A stretch of DNA of 64,000 nucleotides from Blastococcus saxobsidens (GCF_010682065.1 NZ_JAAGWG010000007.1:148586-212585); one strand, 5' to 3'. Shown: positions 16,212 to 25,078, numbered from the stretch's first letter. Translations and numbers: made by a program. Notes: a model not told the origin generated them from the letters alone.

Positions 16212-17075
16212 TCAGGTGGCCGTGTCGTCCTCGGGCAGGAAGCTCCACGGCTCGCGCGCCGGGGTCGCGGCCTGACCGGTCGGGCAGCTGGACCGGAAGT
16301 CGCACCAGCCGCACTGCACGCCGGGTACCGCGGGGAACGCCGCGTCGGCGTCCTCCCCGTCGGCGACGGCTTGCATCGCCGCACCGATGTCGATCGCGAT
16401 GTCCTCGGCCCGGCGGGCGTGGTTGGCCAGCGACCGCTCGGTGTGCTCGAAGGCGGCCACCGTGCCGCTGGGCACGTGGTGCAGCTCCACCCGGCTGCAC
16501 GGACGGCGCATCGTGCGGCGGACGGCGAGGACGTACAGCGCCAGCGCCTGCGATCCGCGTGCCTCGTCGTCCGTCGATGGCGAGCGGCCGGTCTTGTAGT
16601 CGACGACGACCAGCTCCTCGCCGCGCTCGTCGATGCGGTCCACCCGGCCCGACAGCGTCATGCGCTCGGTGGTGGTGCTGACCGTGCGCTCCCGGGAGCG
16701 GGGCTCCTCGGTCGGGTCGACGTCGGTCAGGTAGTCGGTCAGCCAGCCGGCCGCCCGGGCCTTCCAGCGGTCGGACTGCGCATCGTCCCGGAAGCCGGCC
16801 GGCGTCCACGCCGCGTACAGCAGCTGCCGCGCCGCGCCGGGTGTGCGGCGCTCGACCGGAAGGTCCCACCAGGAGGAGAGCACCTGGTGCAGCGCCGTCC
16901 CGACGGTGTGGTGGGCGAACCGCGGGCCGCGCGGCGGGACGGGCCGGTCGACGTTGGCGAACCGGTAGCGGCGGGGGCAGTCGGAGAAGTCGGCCAGCGA
17001 CTTGGGCGAGGCGCGCAGCAGCCGGCGCGGCATGCCGGGCAGGACGCTCTGCCCGCCGTCGGTCGGGTTGCGCAT
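16212..17075 (-). CDS. RecB-like PD-(D/E)XK exonuclease, Fe-S type
   Basis: This stand-alone nuclease domain of 287 aa resembles the C-terminal nuclease of AddB/RecB proteins. It shows SPKSLADFSDCPRRYRF, TVGTALHQVL (motif with the active-site His), SGRVDRIDE (catalytic Asp) and LVVVDYKTGR (Asp-Tyr-Lys). The C-terminal QCGWCDFRSSC together with the early Cys gives four cysteines typical of a 4Fe-4S staple. The start at ATG 17075 is preferred, and GTG 17084 is in frame. It ends 10 bp from the convergent oxygenase gene. DNA repair is the likely role; the partner is unknown. Confidence 0.87.
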   Translation of the reverse strand: MRNPTDGGQSVLPGMPRRLLRASPKSLADFSDCPRRYRFANVDRPVPPRGPRFAHHTVGTALHQVLSSWWDLPVERRTPGAARQLLYAAWTPAGFRDDAQSDRWKARAAGWLTDYLTDVDPTEEPRSRERTVSTTTERMTLSGRVDRIDERGEELVVVDYKTGRSPSTDDEARGSQALALYVLAVRRTMRRPCSRVELHHVPSGTVAAFEHTERSLANHARRAEDIAIDIGAAMQAVADGEDADAAFPAVPGVQCGWCDFRSSCPTGQAATPAREPWSFLPEDDTAT

Positions 17076-17113
17076 GCCCGCCACGGTAGTGGCGGCCGGT
17101 GACGGTCCCGACG

Positions 17114-17971
17114 TCAGCCGCGCATCGGCGCGGTGCCCGTCCCGGCGGCCAACAGCCGCTCGAACTGCTCCGGGTCGGTGGTGCAGGCGCCGATCGGGGT
17201 CGTCTTGTTCGCCCCGTGGTAGTCGCTGGAGCCGGTGACGAGCAGGTCGAGGTCGGCCGCCAGCCCGCGCAGCTGGGCACGCTCGGCCTCGCTGTGGTCG
17301 GGGTGGTCGACCTCCACCCCGAGCAGGCCCGCCTCGGCCATGGCGGCCACCGCGTCGTCGCCGACGACCCGGCCGCGCTTGGTGGCCAGGCCGTGCGCGA
17401 ACACCGGCACGCCCCCGGCGGCGCGCACCAGCGCTATGCCCTCGCGGACGTCGGTGTCGGCCTTGGCCACGTAGTAGGGGCTGCGGTGGTGCAGCAGCGA
17501 CGTGAACGCCTCCCCCACCGACCCGACGACGCCGCCACGCACCAGGGCGCCGGCGATGTGCGGACGGCCGACCACCCCGCCGTCGGCATGCCCCACGAGC
17601 TCGGCCCAGGACACCGGGTACCCGTCGGCGGCGAGCGCCTCGACGATCCGCTCGGCGCGGGACAGCCGCTCGTCCCGCAGCCGGGCGCGCTCCGCGGCGA
17701 AGGCCGGGTGCAGCGGGTCGAACAGGTAGCCGAGCAGGTGCACGCTGATCGGTGGCTGGTCGGAGGGGAACCAGCGGCAGGAGAGCTCCATGCCCGGGAC
17801 GACGGTCAGGCCCGCCGGGCGGGCGGCCTCCGCCGCCGCCCAGCCGCCGGTGGTGTCGTGGTCGGTGAGGGCGACGACGTCGAGGCCGGCGGCGCGCGCG
17901 GAGGCGAGCAGCTCGGCAGGGGTCTCGGTGCCGTCGGAGACCGAGGAGTGGGTGTGCAGGTCGATCCGCAT
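17114..17971 (-). CDS. PHP-domain metallophosphoesterase
   Basis: This 285-aa PHP protein starts at ATG 17971. Metal-binding motifs are DLHTHSSVSDGT at residues 4-15, VALTDHDTTGG, VPGMELSC, VFAHGLA, VDHPDH and TGSSDYHGANK. The family (YciV/TrpH-like) includes RNase AM, which removes 5' nucleotides from RNA and degrades 3',5'-pAp. That assignment is by family resemblance only. It lies 38 bp upstream of the RecB-like nuclease gene on the same strand. Confidence 0.86.
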   Translation of the reverse strand: MRIDLHTHSSVSDGTETPAELLASARAAGLDVVALTDHDTTGGWAAAEAARPAGLTVVPGMELSCRWFPSDQPPISVHLLGYLFDPLHPAFAAERARLRDERLSRAERIVEALAADGYPVSWAELVGHADGGVVGRPHIAGALVRGGVVGSVGEAFTSLLHHRSPYYVAKADTDVREGIALVRAAGGVPVFAHGLATKRGRVVGDDAVAAMAEAGLLGVEVDHPDHSEAERAQLRGLAADLDLLVTGSSDYHGANKTTPIGACTTDPEQFERLLAAGTGTAPMRG

Positions 17972-18020
17972 CAGCGCCCAGCCTGCCGCACGGCCGCGCC
18001 GCCCACCCGGTGGACCGCGG

Positions 18021-18659
18021 TCAGGACGGCTGCTGCGGGGGCAGCCCGGCGATGGGCTCGGTGTCCCGGCGCACCGGCCCGCCGCCGCTCGCCTCGGTGG
18101 GCGGGTCGATGTTGCCCTCGTCGTCGCCGCTGGCCGCGGCCCCGCCCCAGTCGCTGGTGAACAGCAGCCCGCTGACCTGCCGGTAGAGCGCCCCGGCATG
18201 GGGCAGGAACGTGATCTCCGACAGCGCCTGCTGCTGCCCGGCCGACTCGAAGCGGAACGTGCCGTAGCCCAGCAGCTGCCCGAACAGCGTCTCCTTCCAC
18301 GTCAGGTCGGTGATCCGGCGCAGCGGGAGCAGCGTCACGGTGCGGACGATGACCCCGGAGGTCAGCAGCACCCGCCGCTTGCTGACGATGAAGTGCCGCA
18401 TCCACCACTCGCCGATGCGCAGGGCGTAGAGGCCTACGGCGTACAGGATCAGGAGCATCCCGACGGTGCTGGTGACCCGGTTCTCCGGGTCCAGCACCAG
18501 CAACCAGCCGCCGACGAGGAACACCGGGAGGAACCGGGCCGTCGGCCCGATGAGCACCGCCCAGTGACGGCGCGTGGCCACCACGGCCTCCTCGCCGTCG
18601 AGGAGGTACTTCCCGACGTCCTTGGCGGCGCGGGCCGGCAGCCCCTCGGGCGCGGCCAC
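18021..18659 (-). CDS. membrane protein with bacterial PH domain
   Basis: This 212-aa protein has two hydrophobic segments (about residues 43-58, LPVFLVGGWLLVL, and 66-82, VGMLLILYAVGLYAL), then a bPH2-type domain (FIVSKRRVLLTSGVIVRTVTLLPLRRITDLTW). An acidic and Pro-rich tail follows. Such proteins are membrane anchored and of unknown function. It begins at GTG 18659, four bases after the stop of the upstream 52-aa membrane protein, so the two are translationally linked. Confidence 0.82.
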   Translation of the reverse strand: MAAPEGLPARAAKDVGKYLLDGEEAVVATRRHWAVLIGPTARFLPVFLVGGWLLVLDPENRVTSTVGMLLILYAVGLYALRIGEWWMRHFIVSKRRVLLTSGVIVRTVTLLPLRRITDLTWKETLFGQLLGYGTFRFESAGQQQALSEITFLPHAGALYRQVSGLLFTSDWGGAAASGDDEGNIDPPTEASGGGPVRRDTEPIAGLPPQQPS

Positions 18660-18663
18660 CGGG

Positions 18664-18822
18664 TCAGACCAGGCTGCCGACGAACTCCGACAGCGACGAC
18701 GCCGCGGAGCCGAGCGCCTCGCCGGCGCTGCGCACCAGCTCGGCCGACTTCTCCGGCTGCTGGATCACGTAGAACAGGATGAAGGCGACGACCACCCAGG
18801 TGAGGACCTTCTTGAGGTTCAC
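18664..18822 (-). CDS. 52-aa single-pass membrane protein
   Basis: The start is GTG 18822, with GGAGG five bases upstream. The longer open frame ahead of it lacks this signal. The protein starts with a short Asn-Leu-Lys-Lys leader, has one hydrophobic helix (VLTWVVVAFILFYVIQQP, residues 6-23) and an amphipathic Ser/Ala-rich tail. Similar tiny proteins occur in other actinobacteria, but no function is known. It is cotranscribed with the PH-domain protein. Confidence 0.72.
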   Translation of the reverse strand: MNLKKVLTWVVVAFILFYVIQQPEKSAELVRSAGEALGSAASSLSEFVGSLV

Positions 18823-18984
18823 CGCCACCTCCGTGGTGTGAGGGCAAGGGCAGGGCAGGCCTGCTCGGACAGCCCGCCGGAGGTGCGGCGGACGCGTTCG
18901 TCCCATGAGTAACACAGGCCCCAGGGGTGGTCCGTCCGACGCGCCGATCATGAAGGAGCCCGTCGCGTTCTGCGAGCCGGCCGG

Positions 18985-19608
18985 TCACCTCCCCGGCAGC
19001 AGGTGCTCCCCCGGCGGACCCAGCGGCAGGTCGGGGTAGATGCGGTCGCGCAGATCCAGCAGCTCCAGCTGCTCGGCCAGCAGCCAGGCGGCGTTCATGG
19101 GCCAGGTGACCACCCACAGCCACACGCCGTAGGCCTCGCCGACGAAGGCCGCCCGGTCGTCGCTGGTGGGCACCGCCCACAGCGGCGCCCGCTGGCCGGC
19201 GGCCTTGATGTCGACGCTGCTGGGACCGGTGATGACGTCGCCCGGGTCCAGCCCCGGCAGCCCGGCGTACCCGCAGCCGACCCCGGTCCCCGGCTCCTCG
19301 GCGGCGAGGACCAGTTCGGCCGAGCCGCCGAGAGGGGCCGGTCCGGCACAGTCGACGACGATGGCCCGGGCGCCCGGCTCGCCACCCCACGCCAGCCCGG
19401 TGACCGCCCAGCCCGACGGCATCGGGTCGGGCACCCAGGCCGGCACGCGGGCGTCGGCGGTGACGGCGGCGATCGCGTCGTGCGCGACCAGCGCGGTGTG
19501 GTGCAGCGGCGTCACGGCGCCGTGCACGTGGCACCAGGCCTCGGCGTCGGACCCGTGCCGGACGGCCAGCGGCTCGCCGCAGCGGGGGCAGACCGGCGAC
19601 GCGCTCAT
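18985..19608 (-). CDS. DUF6758-like protein with N-terminal zinc ribbon
   Basis: This 207-aa protein starts at ATG 19608 (TTG 19617 is an alternative). It opens with a zinc ribbon (CPRCGEPLAVRHGSDAEAWCHVHG, with two Cys, then Cys and His). A mixed domain follows with PDPMPSGWAVTGLAWGGE, and a C-terminal DRAAFVGEAYGVWLWVVTWP. The overall pattern is that of a conserved actinobacterial family (I believe DUF6758) without known function. It is divergent from the Nudix gene. Confidence 0.7.
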   Translation of the reverse strand: MSASPVCPRCGEPLAVRHGSDAEAWCHVHGAVTPLHHTALVAHDAIAAVTADARVPAWVPDPMPSGWAVTGLAWGGEPGARAIVVDCAGPAPLGGSAELVLAAEEPGTGVGCGYAGLPGLDPGDVITGPSSVDIKAAGQRAPLWAVPTSDDRAAFVGEAYGVWLWVVTWPMNAAWLLAEQLELLDLRDRIYPDLPLGPPGEHLLPGR

Positions 19609-19668
19609 CGGCGACAACCGTCGCCGGAACCCCTCGTTTCGTCAAGCGCAGGAGGTGCGCACGATGCG

Positions 19669-19674
19669 TAACCT
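19669..19674 (+). promoter_or_regulatory. -10 box for the Nudix gene (leaderless)
   Basis: TAACCT ends six bases before GTG 19681 and no Shine-Dalgarno site is present, which fits a leaderless transcript starting at the G of the start codon. Confidence 0.6.
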
Positions 19675-19680
19675 GCGCAC

Positions 19681-20109
19681 GTGACGGCCGGCGCGCGGGA
19701 CGACGCCCGGCCCGTCGTGCCCTGCGTCGGCGCGATCGTGCACGACGGCGCCGGCCGGCTGCTGCTGATCCGCCGCGGGCAGGAGCCCGGCCGCGGGCTG
19801 TGGTCGGTGCCGGGCGGCCGGGTGGAGCCCGGCGAGACGGCCGCCGGGGCGGTGGAGCGCGAGGTGCTGGAGGAGACCGGCCTGCGGGTCCGCGCCGGGC
19901 GCACGGTGGGACGGATCCGGATCGAGGCGGCGACGGTCGTCTACGACGTCGTCGACCTCGCCTGCGAGCTCCTCGAGCCCGACGCCGTCCCGGTGGCCGG
20001 CGACGACGCCACCGACGTGGTGTTCGCCGACGCCGCGACCCTGTCCGGGCTGGCCTGCACGGCGCGACTGGTGGAGACGCTGGCGGGCTGGGGCGTGCTG
20101 CCGGACTGA
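19681..20109 (+). CDS. Nudix hydrolase
   Basis: This 142-aa Nudix protein has a complete Nudix box from [20 protein letters not shown] to TGL (about residues 46-68, GX5EX7REUXEEXGU). It hydrolyses a nucleoside diphosphate linked to another moiety. The short C-terminal part ([19 protein letters not shown]) does not reveal the substrate; ADP-ribose, NADH or oxidised nucleotides are all possible. It is convergent with the MaoC gene, 22 bp apart. Confidence 0.88.
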   Translation: MTAGARDDARPVVPCVGAIVHDGAGRLLLIRRGQEPGRGLWSVPGGRVEPGETAAGAVEREVLEETGLRVRAGRTVGRIRIEAATVVYDVVDLACELLEPDAVPVAGDDATDVVFADAATLSGLACTARLVETLAGWGVLPD

Positions 20110-20131
20110 CCGGCGGCACGCCCCGGCCGGC

Positions 20132-20641
20132 TCAGCTGCGGGGCTTGGGCTCCGGGCGGCCCGGCTGCTCGCCGCCGCGGGCCTCGCCGTAGGACTGCTT
20201 GGGGACCATGACCTTGCGGCGGAAGATGCAGACGACCGTGCCGTCCTGCTTGTAGCCGATGGTCTCGACGTAGACCACGCCGCGGTCGTCCTTGGACTTC
20301 GACGGCGTCTTGTCCAGCACGGTGGTCTCGCCGTAGATGGTGTCGCCGTGGAAGGTCGGCGCGACGTGGCGCAGCGACTCGATCTCCAGGTTGGCGATCG
20401 CCTTGCCCGAGACGTCCGGGACGCTCATGCCGAGCAGCAGCGAGTAGATGTAGTTGCCGACGACGACGTTCTTGCCGAAGTCGGTCGTCTTCTCCGCGTA
20501 GTTCACGTCCATGTGCAGCGGGTGGTGGTTCATGGTGAGCAGGCAGAACAGGTGGTCGTCGTACTCGGTGACGGTCTTCCCGGGCCAGTGCTTGTAGACG
20601 GCGCCGACCTCGAACTCCTCGTAGTACCGACCGAACTGCAT
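20132..20641 (-). CDS. MaoC-family hot-dog hydratase
   Basis: This 169-aa protein has a MaoC-type (R)-enoyl-CoA hydratase fold: FEVGAVYKHWPGKTVTEYDD, the hydratase motif region LTMNHHPLHMDVNYAEKTTDFG (with Asp and His residues in the expected places) and VVGNYIYSLLLGMSV. The close match to Rv2499c-type proteins, which accompany CitE-like lyases, suggests action on mesaconyl- or methylmalyl-like acyl-CoA. No lyase gene is nearby, so the substrate is open. The start at ATG 20641 follows GGGAGC. Confidence 0.84.
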   Translation of the reverse strand: MQFGRYYEEFEVGAVYKHWPGKTVTEYDDHLFCLLTMNHHPLHMDVNYAEKTTDFGKNVVVGNYIYSLLLGMSVPDVSGKAIANLEIESLRHVAPTFHGDTIYGETTVLDKTPSKSKDDRGVVYVETIGYKQDGTVVCIFRRKVMVPKQSYGEARGGEQPGRPEPKPRS

Positions 20642-20732
20642 GTGCTCGCTCCCGATGTCGACGCTGACGGACGGGTCGTGATCTTACGGACGCCGGGAGG
20701 GGTCGCATCCGCGGGCGGCCCGTTTCCCGCCG

Positions 20733-21245
20733 TCAGAGCAGCTCGAGCGCCGGGCCGATCTCCTGGGTGGCGTACCAGCCCAGCTCGTGGCCCTCGGCCT
20801 GGTCGACGACGAACTGCGCGTCCTCGCTGCCGAGGTCGGCCTCGAGCACCACGTTCACCGCGGCGCGGACATCGGCCTCTGCGTCGGCGTCGTCGAGGTG
20901 CGCGCTGGCGATGTCGGCGAGGGTGACCTCCTGCTCCAGCCGGGCCGCGCCCGGGTCGACGTGCGGGTCGTCCATCGGGGTGACCGCGGTGTCCGGCACG
21001 TCGGCGGCGAGCACCGCCCGGCGGCGCACGGCCATCGGGTCGAGGTCGAGCAGCCGCAGGCTCGCCCGGGCGGCGGCCAGCAGGGCGGCGTACTCCAGCT
21101 CCTCGGTGTCCGCGTCGGCGTCGCTGACGGCGTAGTACTCGCGCAGCTGGGGGGTCACGGCGAAGACCGTCTGCGGCGCGGGCAGACGCCCCTCGTCCAC
21201 CAGCGTCCGCAGCACGGTCGTCGTCGCCGGCAGGTACACGCGCAC
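20733..21245 (-). CDS. DUF6912-like hypothetical protein
   Basis: This 170-aa protein is rich in Asp and Glu. It opens with M-R-V-Y-L-P-A-T, the typical N-terminus of a small actinobacterial family that I believe is DUF6912. The start is GTG 21245, eight bases behind AGAGG; the in-frame GTG at 21254 sits on that Shine-Dalgarno sequence. No catalytic motif or membrane segment is seen. Its function is unknown. Confidence 0.72.
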   Translation of the reverse strand: MRVYLPATTTVLRTLVDEGRLPAPQTVFAVTPQLREYYAVSDADADTEELEYAALLAAARASLRLLDLDPMAVRRRAVLAADVPDTAVTPMDDPHVDPGAARLEQEVTLADIASAHLDDADAEADVRAAVNVVLEADLGSEDAQFVVDQAEGHELGWYATQEIGPALELL

Positions 21246-21330
21246 GCGGCTCACCTCTTCGTCGTCGTCGGAAGGGCGACCGTATCCGGCCGGTCCCGGC
21301 CGGTCGTGCGCCGGCCGGGAACGGCACCGC

Positions 21331-22710
21331 TCAGGCGGAGGCCTCGACCAGGTCGGCGACCTGCTGCTCGATGAGATCGGCGAGCACGTCGACGTCGCCC
21401 ACGCTGTCCCGGTCGGCGTTCAGACCGAAGAACACCGTGCCGTCGTAGGACGTCATGCCGATCGACAGCCCCTGGCCCCGGGCCAGCGGCACGACCGGGA
21501 AGACCTGCAGCATCCGGCCGCCGGCCGCGTACAGGGGCACCTGCGGGCCGGGCACGTTCGTGACCACCAGGTTGAACAGCCGGCGGGACAGCCCGCGGGC
21601 GGCCCGGGCCCCGAGGGCGTGCAGCGTGGACGGGGCGAAGCCGCTGAGCTCGATGAGGCTGTCCGCGCCGACCGAGCGGCCGTGCTGGGTGATCCCCCGC
21701 ATCGCGTAGGTCAGCCGGGTCAGGCGCACCCGCGGGTTCGGCTCACCGACCGGCAGGTCCACCAGGTGCGAGGACACGTGGCTGCCCGGCGCCCCCTCGT
21801 CGTCCTGCTCGGAGACCGGGACGAGGGCGCGGACCGACGTCCCGTTCACCACCGGCTCGCCGCGGGAGAGCAGCCACTCCCGGAGCGCCCCGGTGACCAC
21901 GGTGAGCAGCACGTCGTTGACCGTGCCGCCGTGCGCCTTGCGCACCCGCTTGAGGTCGTCGAGGTCGGCGCAGGCCACGGCGACCCGGCGCTGCCGGCCG
22001 ACCGGCGCGTTCAGCGGGCTGTGCGGCGCCGGCAGGATCGCCGAGGTGGCGGTGCGCAGCAGACCGCCGGCCAGCCCACCGAGCCGGGCGGTGGTGGTGC
22101 GCGCGTCGGTCACCACCGCGCGGGCCGCGCCGACGAGGGACGACGGCCGGCGCCGGTACTCCTCCAGCGCCGACCTCACCAGCTCCACGCCCGACGGCAG
22201 CGGACGCGGGTGCCACGGCGCCGGTTCGGGGGCCGGCGCGTCGGGCGAGACGTCGAGCAGCACCTGCGCGATGTCGACCGCGCCCAGGCCGTCGACGAGG
22301 GCGGGATGGGTCTTGGTCACCACCGCCACCCGGCCGCTCCCGAGCCCCTCGACCAGGTAGGCCTCCCAGAGCGGGCGGCGGCGGTCCAGCGGCCGGGAGG
22401 TCAGCCGGGAGACGAGCTCCAGCAGCTGGGTCTCCGTGCCCGGGCGGGGCAGCCCGGAGCGGCGCAGGTGGTAGGCGATGTCGAAGTCGGGGTCGTCCAC
22501 CCAGACCGGGTCGGCCAGGTGCCCCGGCACCTCGGCGACGCGCTGCCGGTACCGCGGGACCAGCGACAGCCGCGCCTCGATCAGCGACGCGAGGGCGTCC
22601 AGGCCGCCGGGGGGCGTCTCGAGGATCAGCACCCCGCCGACGTGCATCGGCGTGCCGGGCTCCTCCAGGTAGAAGAAGGAGGCATCCAGGGGGCTCAGGC
22701 GCTCCATCAT
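21331..22710 (-). CDS. wax ester synthase/diacylglycerol acyltransferase-like protein
   Basis: This 459-aa member of the WS/DGAT family transfers acyl-CoA groups to diacylglycerol or fatty alcohols. Features are the MERLSPLDASFFYLEEP opening, the LPRPG and RPLDRRRPLWEAYLVEGL blocks, and the C-terminal NVPGP (VTNVPGPQVPLYAAGG). The active-site motif, normally HHxxxDG, reads HPALVDG, so the second His is Pro. Strong GAAGGAG precedes the ATG at 22710. Storage-lipid synthesis is the family role, but the changed motif leaves catalysis in doubt. Confidence 0.85.
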   Translation of the reverse strand: MMERLSPLDASFFYLEEPGTPMHVGGVLILETPPGGLDALASLIEARLSLVPRYRQRVAEVPGHLADPVWVDDPDFDIAYHLRRSGLPRPGTETQLLELVSRLTSRPLDRRRPLWEAYLVEGLGSGRVAVVTKTHPALVDGLGAVDIAQVLLDVSPDAPAPEPAPWHPRPLPSGVELVRSALEEYRRRPSSLVGAARAVVTDARTTTARLGGLAGGLLRTATSAILPAPHSPLNAPVGRQRRVAVACADLDDLKRVRKAHGGTVNDVLLTVVTGALREWLLSRGEPVVNGTSVRALVPVSEQDDEGAPGSHVSSHLVDLPVGEPNPRVRLTRLTYAMRGITQHGRSVGADSLIELSGFAPSTLHALGARAARGLSRRLFNLVVTNVPGPQVPLYAAGGRMLQVFPVVPLARGQGLSIGMTSYDGTVFFGLNADRDSVGDVDVLADLIEQQVADLVEASA

Positions 22711-22776
22711 GCATCTCCTTCCGGGCCGGGGGCCTCACGCTACGTCGGGGGCCCGGATCTGGCGAAACGCCGCCGA

Positions 22777-24072
22777 TCAGCCGGCCCGACGGGCCAGGAG
22801 CCCCCGGCGGCCCGCGGCGGGGGCGCGCACCCCGGCCAGCTCGGCGGCCAGCGCGCGCAGCTCGCCGCGCAGCGGGGATCCCGGCGCCACCTCGGCCAGC
22901 GTGCGGCCGGCGGCGAGCGCCGCATCGGTGGCTCGACGGTCGGCCGGGAGGAACACGCGGGGCCGCCGGCCGGTGAACCGCTCGAGCGCCGCCGCGACCT
23001 CCTCGCGCGGATCGCCGGGCACCGGGCCGCGACGGAGCTGGTTGACCACGAGCACGGGCTCGACGTCGGGCAGCACCTCGCGGAGCTGGTCGAGCGCCCG
23101 GACGCACCGCTGGAGCGCGACCGGGTCGGCGCCGGTCACGCACAGCACCGTGTCGGCGTGCTCCAGGACCGCCAGCGTCGCCCCGTTGCGCCGGGGGGCG
23201 ACCGTGTCGAAGGAGAGCTCCTCGTCGTCCTCCACGCTGAACGCGCAGTCGACGACCGTGAGGCGGGCCAGGCGACGCGCCTCCTCCAGGACCGTGGTGA
23301 CCGCCGAGGGGCGCAGCTCCGGCCAGCGGTCGGCGCGGGCCAGCCCGGTGAGCACCCTCAGGTGCGGGCGGACGGCCCATGCCAACGACACCAGCGCGCG
23401 CGCGTCCAGCGTGCCGGCCCCGGCCTGCCGCGCGGCCCCGGCCAGCCCCGGCGACTCGTCCAGCAGACCCAGCACCTGCGCGACGACGCCGCCGCACACG
23501 TCGGCGTCGACCAGCAGGGAGGGCACGTCCAGCCGCGCGGCCTCGTCGGCGAGACCGACCGCGACGGTGGTGCGGCCGGGAGCGCCGGTGGGACCCCAGA
23601 CGGCGACCACCCGGCCACCGCCGTCGGCGGCGGGGACCGGCTCGTCCGCCGGCGCGACCGGCGCCGGCAGTGCGCCCCGCAGGTCGGCGACGTCCCGGCT
23701 CTCCACCGGCCCGCCGGAGACGGCGTCGCGCAGGGCGGCGGCGATCGCTTGCGGATCGGCGTCGGCGGGCAGCACCTGGACGACGCCGAGCTGGCGCAGC
23801 CGCTGGGCCGCGCGCTCGTCACCGGGTTCGACCAGCCCGACCACGGCGACTCCCGCCGCGTGCAGCCGGGCCACGGTCTCGCCGTCCAGCCGGCGGAGCT
23901 CCGCGGAGAGCAGGGCCGCCTGACCGGTACCGGTGGCCGCGGCGGCGAGCAGCTCGGCGACGTCGACGCACCGGCGGACGACGGTCACGCCGTGGTCGTC
24001 GCGGTCCAGGGCGCCGACGAGCTCGGACTCCCACCCCGCGCCGGTGACCGCGGTGAAGACCTGCAGCGCCAT
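22777..24072 (-). CDS. CpaE/TadZ-like P-loop ATPase
   Basis: This 431-aa protein has an N-terminal receiver-like region (residues about 1-115) followed by a MinD/ParA-type ATPase domain. The P-loop is WGPTGAPGRTT: the catalytic Lys of the Walker A motif is Arg, and the deviant signature Lys is also missing. Downstream blocks LLVDADVCGGVVAQVLGLL and VVDCAF.. are ParA-like. CpaE/TadZ proteins position pilus or secretion machinery. Here no tad pilus genes are nearby. Its start overlaps the stop of the SAF-domain gene by one base (TGATG), so the two are coupled. Confidence 0.82.
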   Translation of the reverse strand: MALQVFTAVTGAGWESELVGALDRDDHGVTVVRRCVDVAELLAAAATGTGQAALLSAELRRLDGETVARLHAAGVAVVGLVEPGDERAAQRLRQLGVVQVLPADADPQAIAAALRDAVSGGPVESRDVADLRGALPAPVAPADEPVPAADGGGRVVAVWGPTGAPGRTTVAVGLADEAARLDVPSLLVDADVCGGVVAQVLGLLDESPGLAGAARQAGAGTLDARALVSLAWAVRPHLRVLTGLARADRWPELRPSAVTTVLEEARRLARLTVVDCAFSVEDDEELSFDTVAPRRNGATLAVLEHADTVLCVTGADPVALQRCVRALDQLREVLPDVEPVLVVNQLRRGPVPGDPREEVAAALERFTGRRPRVFLPADRRATDAALAAGRTLAEVAPGSPLRGELRALAAELAGVRAPAAGRRGLLARRAG

Positions 24073-24938
24073 CAGCCGGCCGGTCCAGCCGGTGCGGGCG
24101 CCGGGGCCTCGGCCGCCGGCGGAGGCGCGTCCGGTGCCGGGGCCGGCGCCGGGGGCACGTCCGGCGCCGGGGGCGTGCTCGGCGCCGCGGGCGCGCTGCT
24201 CGCGGGAGCGGTCGGCCGCGCGGCGCTCCCGACCGTGACCGGGCGGTCCGCCGGGTCGACGACCGACTCGTGCGCGACCACCACCAGGGGACGGCCGGCG
24301 ATGGCGGCCAGCACGTCGGCGGCGTCGTCCGCGGGGACGCTGACCACGACCTGGACCGTGGTCGTCGGCGTCGACAGCACTCCCTCGCTGCTCCCGGAGA
24401 CCGCCTGCACCGGCACGCCGCCGACGACGAGCGTGACGCTGCCGACCGCCGGGCCCGTGGCGCCGGCGGCGGGGTCGGCGACCGCGTAGACGTCGATCAG
24501 CCGGCCGCGCTGGACGCCCGGGGGCAGGTAGCCGGCCTGCACGGGCAGGGCCACCTGCACCAGGTCGGCCGGCTCCTCCAGCGCCGCGAACGGCAGGAGC
24601 TCACCGGCGCGCACGCCGCGGGACAGGACGCTGCCCTCCGGCCGGGTGTTCCCCGACAGGTAGAGGGAGGCTGCCTCGTCCAGCCGCACGTCGACCACGA
24701 CGAGGTCCTCGCCGGTCAGCTCGGTGCCCGCGGCGAGGTCCGAGGCGGCGCTCCACACCGGCACGGTGGCGTCGGCGGCGCTGACCACGCGGGCGCCCAG
24801 CAGGACCGAGCCCAGCACCAGCAGCACGCCCAGGACCAGGCGGAGGTCGAGCCAGCTGGGGGCGCGGACCCGGCGGGGCGCCGGCCCGGCCGGGAGCTCC
24901 CCGGGATCGACGTTGACCGGATTCCGGGCGGCGGTCAC
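24072..24938 (-). CDS. SAF-domain membrane protein (CpaB/RcpC-like)
   Basis: This 288-aa protein has a cytoplasmic N-terminus, one membrane helix (about residues 33-50, LVLGVLLVLGSVLLGARV) and a periplasmic SAF domain (VPVWSAASDLAAGTELTGEDLVVVDV, then GSVLSRGVRAGELLPFAAL). A Pro/Ala-rich tail completes it. SAF domains in CpaB cap the pilus secretin channel and bind peptidoglycan-like glycans. Without a pilus locus the partner may be an envelope structure. The start GTG 24938 follows GAAGAGG at normal distance. It is divergent from the BldC-like gene. Confidence 0.84.
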   Translation of the reverse strand: MTAARNPVNVDPGELPAGPAPRRVRAPSWLDLRLVLGVLLVLGSVLLGARVVSAADATVPVWSAASDLAAGTELTGEDLVVVDVRLDEAASLYLSGNTRPEGSVLSRGVRAGELLPFAALEEPADLVQVALPVQAGYLPPGVQRGRLIDVYAVADPAAGATGPAVGSVTLVVGGVPVQAVSGSSEGVLSTPTTTVQVVVSVPADDAADVLAAIAGRPLVVVAHESVVDPADRPVTVGSAARPTAPASSAPAAPSTPPAPDVPPAPAPAPDAPPPAAEAPAPAPAGPAG

Positions 24939-25038
24939 GGCGTCTCACCTCTTCCAGCACGTCGGACGCCCAGGAAGGCGCGTTGACACGCCGTTGCCGA
25001 GTGCGGACGACGTTCGAACGCAGATGATGCGACACGAA

Positions 25039-25057
25039 TGCGTTTCCGTGCATCCGC
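25039..25057. promoter_or_regulatory. 19-bp shared motif, copy 1
   Basis: TGCGTTTCCGTGCATCCGC lies in the divergent promoter region between the SAF-domain and BldC-like genes. It matches 16 of 19 bases of the copy at 26023-26041, the next divergent promoter region of the cluster. It could be a binding site for the BldC-like protein; that role is an inference. Confidence 0.55.
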
Positions 25058-25060
25058 CAT

Positions 25061-25078
25061 CCACACGAACGTGTGTGG
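25061..25078. promoter_or_regulatory. operator-like inverted repeat
   Basis: CCACAC and GTGTGG arms flank a 6-bp centre (18 bp total), 3 bp after the shared motif and 62 bp upstream of the BldC-like start codon. Confidence 0.4.
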
